Shown here: positions 1 through 8,790 of the stretch, one piece after another | Numbering within the stretch: position 1 is the first letter of the stretch | Layout of the letters: every line of letters starts with the position of its first letter | NCBI RefSeq assembly: GCF_006543045.1 | Contig: NZ_RBZW01000066.1 | Location: 1-64,000 of the forward strand | Direction: 5' to 3' | DNA: 64,000 nt | Source: Salinadaptatus halalkaliphilus | GTDB lineage: Archaea; Halobacteriota; Halobacteria; Halobacteriales; Natrialbaceae | Notes under the pieces: generated by a model | The model's database searches: none | The model's input: only the letters and a program-made list of their open reading frames with translations | Told to the model about the DNA's origin: nothing | Position numbers and translations under genes: made by a program

Positions 1-1
1 C

Positions 2-766
2 GAGCATGGCTCGAACCCGTCGGCGATGGAGACCTACGCCGAACGCGATGGCGACGGCTACGTGCTCAACGGCTCGAAGACCTGGATCACGAACTCGCCC
101 ATCGCCGACATCGCCGTCGTCTGGGCACGCGACCGTTCGGCCGCGGACGACCCCGTGCGGGGCTTCCTCGTCGAGACCGACCGCGACGGCGTCTCGACCA
201 ACAAAATCGACGAGAAGCTCTCGCTTCGCGCCTCGATCACCGGCGAAATCGGTCTCAACGACGTGTGGATTCCCGAAACGAACGTCCTGCCGGGCGTCTC
301 GGGCATGAAAGGCCCGCTGTCGTGTCTGACCCAGGCCCGCTACGGTATCGCCTGGGGCGCCGTCGGCGCCGCCAGAGACGCCTTCGAGGAGGCGCGCCAG
401 TACGCCACGGACCGCGAACAGTTCGGCGGGCCGATCGGCCAGTTCCAGCTCCAACAGCGGAAACTAGCGGAGATGGCGACCCAGATCACGCTCGGGCAGT
501 TGCTCGTCTACCGGGTGGCCGATCTGAAAGAGCGTGGCGACCTGCGCCCCCAACACATCTCGATGGCCAAGCGAAATAACGTCAGCATGGCGCGCGATCA
601 GGCCCGCGTCGCCCGCGAGATGCTCGGGGGCAATGGCATCACGACCGACTACTCGCCGATGCGACACATGGCCAACTTAGAGACGGTCTACACCTACGAG
701 GGCACCCACGACATCCACACGTTGATCCTGGGCGAAGATCTGACCGGTATCCCTGCCTACAGGTAG
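2..766 (+). CDS. Acyl-CoA dehydrogenase, glutaryl-CoA dehydrogenase-like (5' partial)
   Basis: The reading frame is open from the window edge, so the N-terminus is missing. The visible part starts in the flavin-binding middle domain (HGSNPSAMET, then GSKTWITNSP) and runs through the all-alpha C-terminal domain. The C-terminal YEGTHDIHTLILG matches the glutaryl-CoA dehydrogenase branch, where the Glu of YEGTHD is the catalytic base. The family oxidises an acyl-CoA to the enoyl-CoA using FAD and passes electrons to ETF; the glutaryl enzymes also decarboxylate. Substrate choice cannot be proved because the N-terminal substrate-binding part lies outside the window. Confidence 0.85.
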   Translation, partial: EHGSNPSAMETYAERDGDGYVLNGSKTWITNSPIADIAVVWARDRSAADDPVRGFLVETDRDGVSTNKIDEKLSLRASITGEIGLNDVWIPETNVLPGVSGMKGPLSCLTQARYGIAWGAVGAARDAFEEARQYATDREQFGGPIGQFQLQQRKLAEMATQITLGQLLVYRVADLKERGDLRPQHISMAKRNNVSMARDQARVAREMLGGNGITTDYSPMRHMANLETVYTYEGTHDIHTLILGEDLTGIPAYR

Positions 767-843
767 CACGCCGCCGAGCGTCGACTTTCAGCAGTGTCGT
801 TCGATCAGTCGGTTTCTTGTAGCATTCGATCGAACTGCCAGTC

Positions 844-1383
844 GTGACCGACGACAGTTCCCGCCACGAGCGCGTTCGCCACCATGCGACACCGGGTGCC
901 AGCAATTCGCTTGCCCACTGGACGACCGCGAAGGGGCCGCTTCGGGTTGCGTATAACTACGTCCTCGTCTGGCTCGCTCGAATCGCGCCGAGCCTCCGGC
1001 TTCGACGCTGGTTCTTGCGACGGCTCGGCGTCACCGTCGGCCCGGGTGTCTCCTGGGGACTCGAGGCGACACCTGATGTCTTCTGGCCGGAACTGATCAC
1101 GCTCGAGGACCACGCTATCGTGGGCTACGACGCAACGGTGCTCTGTCACGAGTTTCTGCAAGACGAGTACCGGACGGGTGAGGTGGTCGTCGGGGAACGG
1201 GCGATGATCGGGGCCGGTGCGATCGTCCTGCCGGGCGTCGAAATCGGCGCCGACGCTCGCGTCGCGGCGAACTCGCTCGTAACCCGCGACGTCGAACCGG
1301 GGACGACCGTTGCAGGCGTTCCCGCACGACCGATGGGCGGTGACGACGCGAGTGGCGGCGTAAACGACGGCTCGAGCGAATAG
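844..1383 (+). CDS. Acyltransferase with hexapeptide (left-handed beta-helix) repeats
   Basis: 179 aa from a GTG start. An N-terminal helical stretch with hydrophobic YNYVLVWLARI is followed by hexapeptide repeats (VGPGVSWGLEATPDVFWPELITL..., then IGAGAIVLPGVEIGADARV split over residues 120-140) ending in the typical GVPARPMG tail. This is the fold of O- and N-acetyltransferases of the LpxA/CysE class. His141-type catalytic residues cannot be assigned with confidence, although a YDATVLCHEF stretch offers a His. The acceptor is unknown; sugar or cell-surface acetylation is a guess. It follows the acyl-CoA dehydrogenase by 77 bp on the same strand. Confidence 0.75.
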   Translation: MTDDSSRHERVRHHATPGASNSLAHWTTAKGPLRVAYNYVLVWLARIAPSLRLRRWFLRRLGVTVGPGVSWGLEATPDVFWPELITLEDHAIVGYDATVLCHEFLQDEYRTGEVVVGERAMIGAGAIVLPGVEIGADARVAANSLVTRDVEPGTTVAGVPARPMGGDDASGGVNDGSSE

Positions 1384-1451
1384 TCGGCGAGGGAAAGGGG
1401 CTGTGATCCGCCGCGGAAAACGGGCGCTGTCGGATCGGGACGAACCCTCGG

Positions 1452-2621
1452 CTACAGCGACGACCAGGAGGAGCGGGCCGTCCCCCAGGAGGTGATGTCG
1501 GCGATCCAGCGGGCGGCGATCAGTTTCTTCAGCGTCTCCGCGGGGACGCCGCCGAAGGTGTCGACCGGCAGCGAGACGCCGAAGGCCGGTTTGACTTCGT
1601 GGGCGACTGCCTTCTCGCCGACCGAGATGACGGTGCCTTTGTCCTCGAACTCCCAGGTCTTGAGCGGCCGTCCCTCGATCGCACGAGCGATGTTCTCGCC
1701 GACGACATCGGCGGCCTGCCAGGCGGCCTGTGCGGTCGGCGGTGCGGGCTGGTCGCCCTGGTCGATGATCGCCGAGTCGCCGATAGCAAAGACACGGTCG
1801 TCGGATGTCTGGAAGGTCGCTTCGGCGTTGACGCGATTGTGTTCGTTCTCGAGGTCGACGTCGTCCATCGCATCGCGTCCGGTAATGCCGCCGGTCCAGA
1901 CGAGCACGTCGTGGTCGAGGGGCTCACCTTCGTCGAATTCGATGGCGTCTTCGTTCGCTTCAGTGATCGGATCGTCCGTGTGGATCTGGACGCCGGCGTC
2001 CTCGAGGAGATCACGAAGCGCCTGCTGGACTTCGGGATCGTTGCCGGGGAAGATCTCTTCGAGTGCTTCCACGAGGTGGATCTCGATCGGTGCGCGATGG
2101 TTGTCGCGGAATTCGGCGATCTCACCGGCCGTCTGGATGCCCGAGAGGCCAGCGCCGCCGATGACGATCTGGGCCGGCTCGCCGCGGGTCGCTTCCTGGC
2201 TGGCTTCTTTGACGGCGTCGTGGATCTCGAGAGCGTCGTCGAGGCTCTTGAGCGTCATCGAGTGGTCCTCGAGGCCGGGGATACCGTAGTAGGCGGTTTG
2301 AGTACCGAGTGCGACAAGTACGTAGTCGTACTCGACATCGGCTTCGTCGGCGAGGGAAACGACCTGTTCGTCGACGTCGAGGCCGGTCACCTCGTCCTGA
2401 ATGAACTGGGTCGACGGATCGGCGATCTGGTCGACCGGGAAGGTGATATCGGTACGGACATCCGGATCGCGGATTACACGGTGGGCTTCGTGCAAGACGA
2501 GATGATAATCGACATCAGCGATCCAGGTCAGCTGTGCGTTTCCCCCGAGTTCCGACTGGAGCGTATTGATCGCACCGGCACCGGCATACCCCGCGCCGAG
2601 TACGACGACATTCTCAGTCAT
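1452..2621 (-). CDS. NAD(P)/FAD-dependent oxidoreductase, type II NADH dehydrogenase-like
   Basis: 389 aa. The N-terminal dinucleotide fold VVLGAGYAGAGA binds FAD, a second fold IVIGGAGLSGIQTAGEIAE (near residues 150-170) binds NAD(P)H, and VFAIGDSA near residue 275 is the FAD-closing motif. The order and length fit the NDH-2/sulfide:quinone reductase superfamily. No cysteine pair of the SQR type is seen, so NADH:quinone oxidoreduction at the inner face of the membrane is the likely role. The C-terminal amphipathic segment (LKKLIAARWIADITSWG) could be the membrane anchor. It is a single-gene unit; arginase ends 90 bp upstream on the same strand. Confidence 0.8.
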   Translation of the reverse strand: MTENVVVLGAGYAGAGAINTLQSELGGNAQLTWIADVDYHLVLHEAHRVIRDPDVRTDITFPVDQIADPSTQFIQDEVTGLDVDEQVVSLADEADVEYDYVLVALGTQTAYYGIPGLEDHSMTLKSLDDALEIHDAVKEASQEATRGEPAQIVIGGAGLSGIQTAGEIAEFRDNHRAPIEIHLVEALEEIFPGNDPEVQQALRDLLEDAGVQIHTDDPITEANEDAIEFDEGEPLDHDVLVWTGGITGRDAMDDVDLENEHNRVNAEATFQTSDDRVFAIGDSAIIDQGDQPAPPTAQAAWQAADVVGENIARAIEGRPLKTWEFEDKGTVISVGEKAVAHEVKPAFGVSLPVDTFGGVPAETLKKLIAARWIADITSWGTARSSWSSL

Positions 2622-2710
2622 GGTGCACAGTCGGAATCACTCTGTTACAAAGGTGTTGGAACGCGTACAGCGATGTTAAATGATGACATTTGGCACAGTT
2701 ACTGGCGATA

Positions 2711-3628
2711 TCACAGAATTCGTTTCCCGAAGGCACTCGCGGTGAGGTCGGCTGCAAGCGTCGCCGTCTCGTTAGCTTCGTCCAGAATCGGGTTTACCTC
2801 GACGACGTCCATCGAGCGCACCACGTCGTCACGCTCGTGGCGATCGGAAATGGTCTCGAGGGCGGCGTGAGCCTCGCGGTAGGTCACGCCGCCGCGAACG
2901 GGCGTGCCGACGCCGGGTGCGGTTTTCGGGTCGAGCCAGTCGAGGTCGAGACTGACGTGGACGCCGTCGGTGCCGTCGGTCGCAACCGCGAGGGCGTCTT
3001 CGACGACGGCCGTAATGCCACGTTCGTCGATATCGGCCATCGTGAACGCGGTCATCTCACTTTCCTGAACGAGTTCGCGTTCCCGGTCGTCGATGCTGCG
3101 AAGACCGACGTAGGCGATCGACGACTCGCGGACACCGGGGGCGTGTGCCCACTCGAGTTGGCCGAAGACGCCCCGACCGAGGACCGCGCCGAGTGGCATT
3201 CCGTGAACGTTGCCACTCGGGGATGTTTCGGGGGTGTTCAGATCGGCGTGTGCGTCGAACCAGATTACGCCGACGTCGGCGTCGTCGGCCGATCCGTTCA
3301 GCGACCCGATCGCGACCGAGTGATCGCCGCCCAGTACCAGCGGAAACGCACCGTCGGCGAGTGTCTCCGAGACGTCGGTTGCCAGCCGTGAACAGACGTC
3401 TTCGATCTCGCGCAAGAACTTGGCATCGCCACGCGTCGGCGGATCGGCGTCTGGATCACGGGCTTCCGCACGCGGCACCAGCAAGTCGCCGGTATCGACC
3501 GGGTCGACGCCGGCAGCCTCGAGTTCGTCGGCGAGTCCGGCGTAGCGAATCGCGGACGGCCCCATGTCGACGCCGCGGCGGTTGGCTCCGTAGTCCATGG
3601 GTGTGCCGATAATTCGGACGGTCGACAT
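2711..3628 (-). CDS. rocF: Arginase
   Basis: The start is the ATG giving MSTVRIIGTPMDYGANRRG, about 305 aa; an in-frame ATG three codons upstream is also possible. Manganese ligands are visible in GGDHSVAIG, WFDAHADLNTP and DLDWLDPKTAPGVGTP, and SGNVHGMPLG is the arginase-type substrate loop that separates arginases from agmatinases. The enzyme hydrolyses arginine to ornithine and urea with a binuclear Mn centre in the cytoplasm. It is transcribed alone, divergently from the DtxR-type metal regulator about 130 bp away; a shared metal link is only suggestive. Confidence 0.9.
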   Translation of the reverse strand: MSTVRIIGTPMDYGANRRGVDMGPSAIRYAGLADELEAAGVDPVDTGDLLVPRAEARDPDADPPTRGDAKFLREIEDVCSRLATDVSETLADGAFPLVLGGDHSVAIGSLNGSADDADVGVIWFDAHADLNTPETSPSGNVHGMPLGAVLGRGVFGQLEWAHAPGVRESSIAYVGLRSIDDRERELVQESEMTAFTMADIDERGITAVVEDALAVATDGTDGVHVSLDLDWLDPKTAPGVGTPVRGGVTYREAHAALETISDRHERDDVVRSMDVVEVNPILDEANETATLAADLTASAFGKRIL

Positions 3629-3669
3629 CGGTCTCACGTTCGTGGGCGGTCTGTTTGACCCTACCGAAT

Positions 3670-3683
3670 GACTGTCGACAGTC
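3670..3683. promoter_or_regulatory. Perfect palindrome upstream of arginase
   Basis: GACTGTCGACAGTC is a perfect 14-bp palindrome about 42 bp upstream of the arginase start, in the divergent intergenic space. Its position would suit an operator for rocF. No second copy was noticed in the window, so the role is an inference. Confidence 0.3.
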
Positions 3684-3734
3684 GTGATGTCTCCGAGCTG
3701 GCGATGCTGACGATAGCAGTCGACAGCTTTAGGG

Positions 3735-3748
3735 TTAGACGGCTCTAA
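3735..3748. promoter_or_regulatory. DtxR-type operator in front of the regulator gene
   Basis: TTAGACGGCTCTAA is an imperfect inverted repeat (TTAGAC / CTCTAA) ending 11 bp before the ATG of the DtxR-family gene. A TATA-like CTTTAGG lies just upstream, so a bound repressor would block transcription start. The same motif occurs twice before the ZIP transporter, pointing to autoregulation plus regulation of that transporter. Confidence 0.65.
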
Positions 3749-3759
3749 TTTGCCGGACG

Positions 3760-4440
3760 ATGATGTTGAGCGACGTGATGGAGGATTACCTCAAGGTGAT
3801 CTACCAGCTCCAGCGCGAGCACGACGGCCGGATCAAAACCTCCCAGATCGCCGACGAACTCGAGGTCACGTCGCCCACCGTCACGAGTATGATCGAGAAA
3901 CTCGAGGATCGCGAACTGGTCGACCGCGAGAAATATCGCGGCGTCACGCTGACAGCGGAGGGCGAAACCGTCGCGCTCGAGGTCGTTCGTCACCACCGAT
4001 TGCTCGAGGCGTATCTCACCGAACATCTCGATTACGACTGGTCGGAAGTCCACGCCGAGGCCGACCGACTCGAGCACCACATCAGCGAGGACTTCGAGGC
4101 ACGGGTCGCCGACGCGCTCGACCAGCCCGATGTCGATCCACACGGCTCGCCGATTCCCGGTGCTGATCTCGAGCCACCCGAGCGGCCAGAGGGGAAGTCG
4201 GTCGCTGAGTTCCCCGAAGGCGAGACCGTCATCGTCGAAGAGGTTGCCGACCACGACCCCGACGTACTCTCGTATCTCGCCGACCACGGCGTCGAACCGG
4301 GTGTGGAACTCGAAATCCTCGAAGTCGCACCGTTTGGCATGGTGACGGCCCAACCGAGCGGTCTCGAAGAGGCCGTTTCGCTTCCGGAATCGGTCGCCTA
4401 TCACGTCCGCGTTTCCCGGCCGGCGGAGATCGAATCCTAA
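3760..4440 (+). CDS. Metal-dependent DtxR/MntR-family transcriptional repressor
   Basis: 226 aa. Residues 1-62 form the winged helix (DYLKVIYQLQREHDGRIKTS... with the recognition helix VTSPTVTSMIEKL), residues 65-130 the metal-binding dimerisation domain (VVRHHRLLEAYLTEHL, LEHHISEDFEARV, with His and Glu ligands typical of DtxR/IdeR/MntR), and the C-terminal third a FeoA/SH3-like domain. Length is like IdeR rather than the shorter MntR. Such proteins sense Fe(II) or Mn(II) and repress uptake genes. Palindromic operators lie before this gene and before the ZIP gene, so it likely controls both. Haloarchaeal relatives are named Idr, SirR or TroR; I cannot tell which one this is. Confidence 0.88.
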   Translation: MMLSDVMEDYLKVIYQLQREHDGRIKTSQIADELEVTSPTVTSMIEKLEDRELVDREKYRGVTLTAEGETVALEVVRHHRLLEAYLTEHLDYDWSEVHAEADRLEHHISEDFEARVADALDQPDVDPHGSPIPGADLEPPERPEGKSVAEFPEGETVIVEEVADHDPDVLSYLADHGVEPGVELEILEVAPFGMVTAQPSGLEEAVSLPESVAYHVRVSRPAEIES

Positions 4441-4511
4441 CAGCGACGGCGTGTAGCAGTCGCTGAGTTCCTTCCGACACACTGTCTTCTCGAGGCACCG
4501 CTTTCAAACAT

Positions 4512-4526
4512 TTAGATCGAGTCTAA
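4512..4526. promoter_or_regulatory. DtxR-type operator, distal copy before the ZIP gene
   Basis: TTAGATCGAGTCTAA carries inverted TTAGA/TCTAA half-sites, 29 bp upstream of the proximal copy. With that copy it makes a tandem site between the regulator gene and the ZIP transporter. Confidence 0.55.
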
Positions 4527-4554
4527 CCTCGAGTTCGATGGTAAAGACATAAGT

Positions 4555-4568
4555 TTAGACGTGTCTAA
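4555..4568. promoter_or_regulatory. DtxR-type operator, proximal copy before the ZIP gene
   Basis: TTAGACGTGTCTAA is an inverted repeat with perfect six-base arms (TTAGAC/GTCTAA). It ends 9 bp before the ATG of a short leader ORF, almost the same spacing as the operator before the regulator gene (11 bp). A TATA-like ACATAAG at about 4546-4552 fits transcription starting at or near that ATG. Confidence 0.7.
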
Positions 4569-4577
4569 TCAGTGGTA

Positions 4578-4619
4578 ATGAGTTGGCAGTTCGTTTCCAG
4601 TGACGGTGAGAAGACGTGA
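4578..4619 (+). CDS. Possible 13-residue leader peptide before the ZIP transporter
   Basis: ATG opens a 14-codon ORF (MSWQFVSSDGEKT, stop) that overlaps the GTG of the ZIP gene by four bases (GTGA), the classic arrangement for translational coupling. The ATG is placed relative to the operator and TATA-like box as expected for a leaderless start, and a GGTGAG ribosome-binding sequence for the ZIP start lies inside the leader. It is not in the frame of the ZIP gene. It may be a real leader or chance; conservation would decide. Confidence 0.35.
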   Translation: MSWQFVSSDGEKT

Positions 4620-5548
4620 GCGGTCGATCGATAGCTGATCTGCCGCCATGGGTCCTTGCTGTCGGTCCGGTCGTTATCCTCGGGGGCGTCTTCGGTCTGT
4701 TGTATGCCATCTCACCGTTCGGTGACCTGGCTGCGGTCGGTGAGGCGAGTACACTCGAGATTATCTGGATGCTCGCCGTTATCGGTGTGTTTGCGGGAAT
4801 CGTCCCGGTCGCGATCGGGATGCTCTGGTTCCCGTTTATCCGCGATCTCGATCCGCGGTATCTACATGCCTTCCTCGCACTGGCGGCTGGTGTCCTGGTG
4901 TTTATCGCGATCGAAATGACCGAAGATATCGTCGAGAACGGCGCCGAAGCCGGGAGCCCCTCGCTTGCCATCGTGTTGGCGATCGTCGGCATCAGCGGTA
5001 CCTTCCTCGTGATGTACGCGGCGAGTACGTGGCGCCAGCGAACGATGGCCGACACGCAAAAAAGCGGCCTCGAGATCGCCTACCTCGTCGCGCTCGCGCT
5101 CGGACTCCACAGCATCGGCGAGGGACTGGGTATCGGCGTCTCGTTCATCCAGGGCGACGCCACGCAGGTGCTCTTGCTCATGTTGGCGTTCGTTCTTCAC
5201 AACGTCATGGAGGGGCCGACGATCGTCGCCGCCGTGGCGCGTGATCGGAATACGCCGCCGCTTCGTCACTTCGCCGCGATGGGGCTGCTCGCGGGCGGTC
5301 CGGTTATCCTCGGCGGCTGGATCGGGAGCTTCGGCGAAGCGCCGCTGCTTGCCGTCCTCTTCTTTGCGATCGCGGTCGGTGCCATCTTACAGGTGCTCAT
5401 CGAGGTTGCCGAACTCATCCGCTTCGACGCCGAAGCCATCCTCACGCGCGTCAACGCGGCGACGTTCGTCGGCGGCTTCGTCCTCATGTTTTTGCTCGAG
5501 GATGTCGTTACGGAACTCGTCCTCGAAGGCTGGCTACTGGCGCCGTAA
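4616..5548 (+). CDS. ZIP-family divalent metal transporter
   Basis: 310 aa from GTG, with a GGTGAG Shine-Dalgarno six bases upstream. Eight or so membrane segments are visible. The metal-binding ZIP core is in the central helices: LGLHSIGEGLGIGVSF and VLHNVMEGPTIVAAVA contain the H-x3-EG and HN-x2-EG signatures that bind Zn/Fe/Mn. These proteins import (or in some cases export) divalent metals across the cytoplasmic membrane without ATP. Tandem DtxR-type operators precede the gene and the regulator gene lies immediately upstream, so iron or manganese is as likely a substrate as zinc. Confidence 0.88.
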   Translation: MSGRSIADLPPWVLAVGPVVILGGVFGLLYAISPFGDLAAVGEASTLEIIWMLAVIGVFAGIVPVAIGMLWFPFIRDLDPRYLHAFLALAAGVLVFIAIEMTEDIVENGAEAGSPSLAIVLAIVGISGTFLVMYAASTWRQRTMADTQKSGLEIAYLVALALGLHSIGEGLGIGVSFIQGDATQVLLLMLAFVLHNVMEGPTIVAAVARDRNTPPLRHFAAMGLLAGGPVILGGWIGSFGEAPLLAVLFFAIAVGAILQVLIEVAELIRFDAEAILTRVNAATFVGGFVLMFLLEDVVTELVLEGWLLAP

Positions 5549-5712
5549 TCGCCCGGCTACACAGCCGGAAGGGGCTCGACCGAACAAACAGCGGATAGCG
5601 AGGTGAAAAAACGACGGCGCGTGTGTTCTATTCCAAATTCGCCGGAATATCGCCTTCAAACCGAGCGGCCTCACCCGTCGGGTTTAAGGATTGCAATTAC
5701 GAATACTTCAGT

Positions 5713-6246
5713 ATGTCATCCATCGAACTGACGCCGAGTCAGAAGAAGATTCTCCGTGCATTGACGAATCTCCACAAGGAGTCCGAAGACGCTATCAAAG
5801 GCGAGGACATCGCCGAGCAGGTCGACCGAAACCCGGGGACGATCCGCAACCAGATGCAGAGTCTCAAAGCCTTACAACTGGTCGAAGGCGTACCCGGGCC
5901 GAAAGGCGGCTACAAGCCGACCGCCACGGCCTACGAGGCCCTCGAGATCCAGCAGATGGACGATCCGGCCTCCGTCCCGATCGAACACGAGGGCGAACCT
6001 GTCACCGACGTTATCGTCGAAGAGATCGATCTCTCGAGTGTCCACCATCCCGAACTCTGTCGCGCCGAGATCCATATGCAGGGATCGATGGGTGACATCT
6101 CCGAAGATGACGCCGTCGTCGTCGGACCGACGCCGCTGTCGAAACTCGTCGTCGAAGGTCGTGTCGACGGCAAGGACGATACGAACAATATTCTGATCCT
6201 CCGTATCGAGGATATGGTCGCGCCTGCAGAAGAACCGAATCACTGA
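5713..6246 (+). CDS. Winged-helix regulator, Rrf2/TrmB-like, haloarchaeal type
   Basis: The start is the ATG giving MSSIELTPSQKKILRAL (177 aa); a TATA-like TTTAAGG sits about 25 bp upstream, as in leaderless genes, so the longer in-frame upstream extension is unlikely. Residues 5-75 are a winged helix with recognition region RNPGTIRNQMQSLKAL and wing GPKGGYKPT, as in Rrf2/MarR-like proteins. Residues 85-175 form a conserved alpha/beta domain (VIVEEIDLSSVHHPELCRAE, PLSKLVVEGRVDG) of unknown ligand. There is one Cys, so Fe-S binding of the Rrf2 kind is not supported. Target genes are unknown. Confidence 0.7.
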   Translation: MSSIELTPSQKKILRALTNLHKESEDAIKGEDIAEQVDRNPGTIRNQMQSLKALQLVEGVPGPKGGYKPTATAYEALEIQQMDDPASVPIEHEGEPVTDVIVEEIDLSSVHHPELCRAEIHMQGSMGDISEDDAVVVGPTPLSKLVVEGRVDGKDDTNNILILRIEDMVAPAEEPNH

Positions 6247-6296
6247 GTTTCGACGGACGTAGCGGCTTCTGCCTCCAGTGTTACGCCTCGAGGGCG

Positions 6297-8774
6297 TTAC
6301 TCGTCTGATTCCTCGGCCGCTATCGACGCCGCTTTAATGTCGTCGATACTGGCGACGGCGTCACCAGGTTCGACTGCCATGACGATGACGCCCATCGTGT
6401 TGCGCCCGACCGTCGAAACCTCGTCGGCGCGGGTCCGGACGATCTGGCCGCGCTCGCTCATTAACACGAGGTGATCGTCGGCCGAGACGGCTCTGACCGC
6501 CGTCACTGGACCGTTTCGCTCTCCGGTCTTGATATCGATCAGCCCTTTGCCGTATCGCGATTGCGTGCGATACTCCGAGAGCAACGTCCGCTTGCCGTAG
6601 CCGTTTTCCGTGACGGTAAGTAGCGCTCGCTCGTCGTCCTCGTCGGTCGCGACGAGGCCGGCGACGGCGTCCTCGCCCTCGAGGTCGATGCCGTTGACGC
6701 CGCGGGCCGACCGCCCCATCGCTCGTACTTCGTCTTCGTCGAAGCGGATCGTCATCCCGCCTTCGCTGGCGATGACCAGATCCTGCGAGCCGTCGGTGAC
6801 TTCGACATCGACGAGTTCGTCGCCCTCCTCCAGGTCGGCGGCGATGATACCCGTCGTGCGAATGTTGTCGAACTCCGAGCCGGCGGTCCGTTTGACGTAG
6901 CCGTGTCGGGTCACCATGGTGACGAACTCGTCGTCGCCGAAGGCGTCGGTGTCGACGATGGCCGTGATGTCCTCGCCGGAATCGAGATCGAGGATGTTGA
7001 CCGCGGATTTTCCGCGGGCCGTCCGGCCCATCTCCGGAATTTCGTAGGTCTTGAGCTGGTAGACTTTGCCCTGGTTAGTAAAGCAAAGCAGGTAATCGTG
7101 GGTGTTCGCTCTGAAGACCGTCGAGACGCGATCGTCCTCCTTGACGTCCGCGCCGATGATTCCTTTCCCGCCTCGACCCTGGGGGTCGAACTGCTCGATG
7201 GGCATTCGTTTGACGTAGTCGTCTTCGGTCATGACGACGAAGACCTCTTCTTCCGGGATGAGATCTTCGTGCGTGACCGTGCCCTGGTCCTCGACGATCG
7301 AGGTGCGCCGATCGTTGGCGTACTCGTCTTTGACCGCGCGGAGTTCTTCCTTGATGACGCCGAGCAGTTCCTGCTCGCTCTCTAAAATCTCGGTCAGGCG
7401 TTCGATTTCAGCCTGTACCTCCTCGTACTCGTCTTCGATCTCGGTGGCCTCCATCGATGTGAGACTGCCGAGTTGCATCCGGACGATGTGGGTTGCCTGG
7501 GCTTCGGAGAAGCCGTAGGCCTCCTGCAGTGCTGTTTTCGCGTCGTCGCGGGTCTCGCTGTTGCGGATCAACTCGACGATGTCCTCGGCGTTCTCGACGG
7601 CTTTCAGCCGGCCCTCGAGGATGTGTGCGCGGTCCTCGGCTTCTTCGAGATCGTACTCGCTACGCCGGCGGACGACCTCGCGGCGGTGGGCGACGTACTC
7701 CGCTAAGGTCTCTTTGAGCGAGAGGACGCGTGGCTGGCCGTCGACCAGCGCGAGATTGATGACGCCGAACGTTTTCTCGAGGTGGTTCTCGAGGAGTTTG
7801 TTCTTGACGACCTCGACGTTTGCGCCGCGGTTGCACTCGACGACGATGCGGACGCCGTCGCGGTCGGATTCGTCACGGAGATCCGAGATGCCCTCGATCT
7901 CGCCGTCGGTGATGTCTTCGGCGATACGTTCGACGAGGCGGGCCTTGTTGGCTTGATAAGGCAGTTCCGTAATGACGATTCGCTCACGACCGTTCTGCCA
8001 CTCCTCGACCTCGAACTCGGCGCGGACCCGAATGCGCCCGCGACCAGTTTTGTACGCCGAGTAGATGGCGTCGCGGCCGACGATGTTCGCGCCAGTCGGG
8101 AAGTCCGGCCCCTTGACGTGGTCCATCAGGTCCTCGACCGTCGCATCGGGGTCGTCGATCAGTTCGATCGTGGCGTCGATTACCTCGCCGAGATTGTGTG
8201 GCGGGATGTTCGTCGACATGCCGACGGCGATCCCCGAGGAGCCGTTGACCAGCAGGTTCGGGAACGCTGCCGGCAGCACGTCCGGCTCCTGTAAGCGATC
8301 GTCATAGTTCGAGGAGAAGTCGACCGTGTCCTTCTCGATATCCTCGAGTAACTCTTCGGCGACGGGAGCCATCCGGGCCTCCGTGTATCGGGGCGCCGCG
8401 GCCGGATCACCGTCCATCGAGCCGAAGTTCCCCTGGCCGTCGACTAGCGGATACCGCATCGAGAAGTCCTGGGCCATTCGGACGAGCGTGTCGTAGATGG
8501 CGCTGTCGCCGTGTGGGTGATAGTCACCCATCGTCTCCCCGACGATCGAGGAGGACTTCCGGTGGGACGAGCCCGAGCTGACGCCCATTTCGTGCATTGC
8601 ATACAGGATGCGCCGGTGGACCGGCTTCAGACCGTCCCGGACGTCCGGGAGCGCACGACCCGCGATGACGGACATCGCGTAGTCGATGTAGCTCTGTTCC
8701 ATCTCGTCCTCGATGCGGACGTTCTCTACCGCTCGCGCCTCGACGTCTGTTGGATCGGGTACGTCTGAACTCAT
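6297..8774 (-). CDS. gyrA: DNA gyrase subunit A
   Basis: 825 aa, usual length. The N-terminal breakage-reunion domain contains the quinolone-pocket region ([13 protein letters not shown], residues 83-95) and the DNA-cleaving tyrosine in [12 protein letters not shown] (Tyr130). Coiled-coil and tower segments follow, and the C-terminal half is a six-blade beta-pinwheel with the gyrase-specific box [10 protein letters not shown], which wraps DNA and marks this as gyrase and not topoisomerase IV. With GyrB it introduces negative supercoils using ATP. It follows gyrB by 16 bp on the same strand, clearly one operon. Confidence 0.97.
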   Translation of the reverse strand: MSSDVPDPTDVEARAVENVRIEDEMEQSYIDYAMSVIAGRALPDVRDGLKPVHRRILYAMHEMGVSSGSSHRKSSSIVGETMGDYHPHGDSAIYDTLVRMAQDFSMRYPLVDGQGNFGSMDGDPAAAPRYTEARMAPVAEELLEDIEKDTVDFSSNYDDRLQEPDVLPAAFPNLLVNGSSGIAVGMSTNIPPHNLGEVIDATIELIDDPDATVEDLMDHVKGPDFPTGANIVGRDAIYSAYKTGRGRIRVRAEFEVEEWQNGRERIVITELPYQANKARLVERIAEDITDGEIEGISDLRDESDRDGVRIVVECNRGANVEVVKNKLLENHLEKTFGVINLALVDGQPRVLSLKETLAEYVAHRREVVRRRSEYDLEEAEDRAHILEGRLKAVENAEDIVELIRNSETRDDAKTALQEAYGFSEAQATHIVRMQLGSLTSMEATEIEDEYEEVQAEIERLTEILESEQELLGVIKEELRAVKDEYANDRRTSIVEDQGTVTHEDLIPEEEVFVVMTEDDYVKRMPIEQFDPQGRGGKGIIGADVKEDDRVSTVFRANTHDYLLCFTNQGKVYQLKTYEIPEMGRTARGKSAVNILDLDSGEDITAIVDTDAFGDDEFVTMVTRHGYVKRTAGSEFDNIRTTGIIAADLEEGDELVDVEVTDGSQDLVIASEGGMTIRFDEDEVRAMGRSARGVNGIDLEGEDAVAGLVATDEDDERALLTVTENGYGKRTLLSEYRTQSRYGKGLIDIKTGERNGPVTAVRAVSADDHLVLMSERGQIVRTRADEVSTVGRNTMGVIVMAVEPGDAVASIDDIKAASIAAEESDE

Positions 8775-8790
8775 GTGCTCACCTCGTCAC

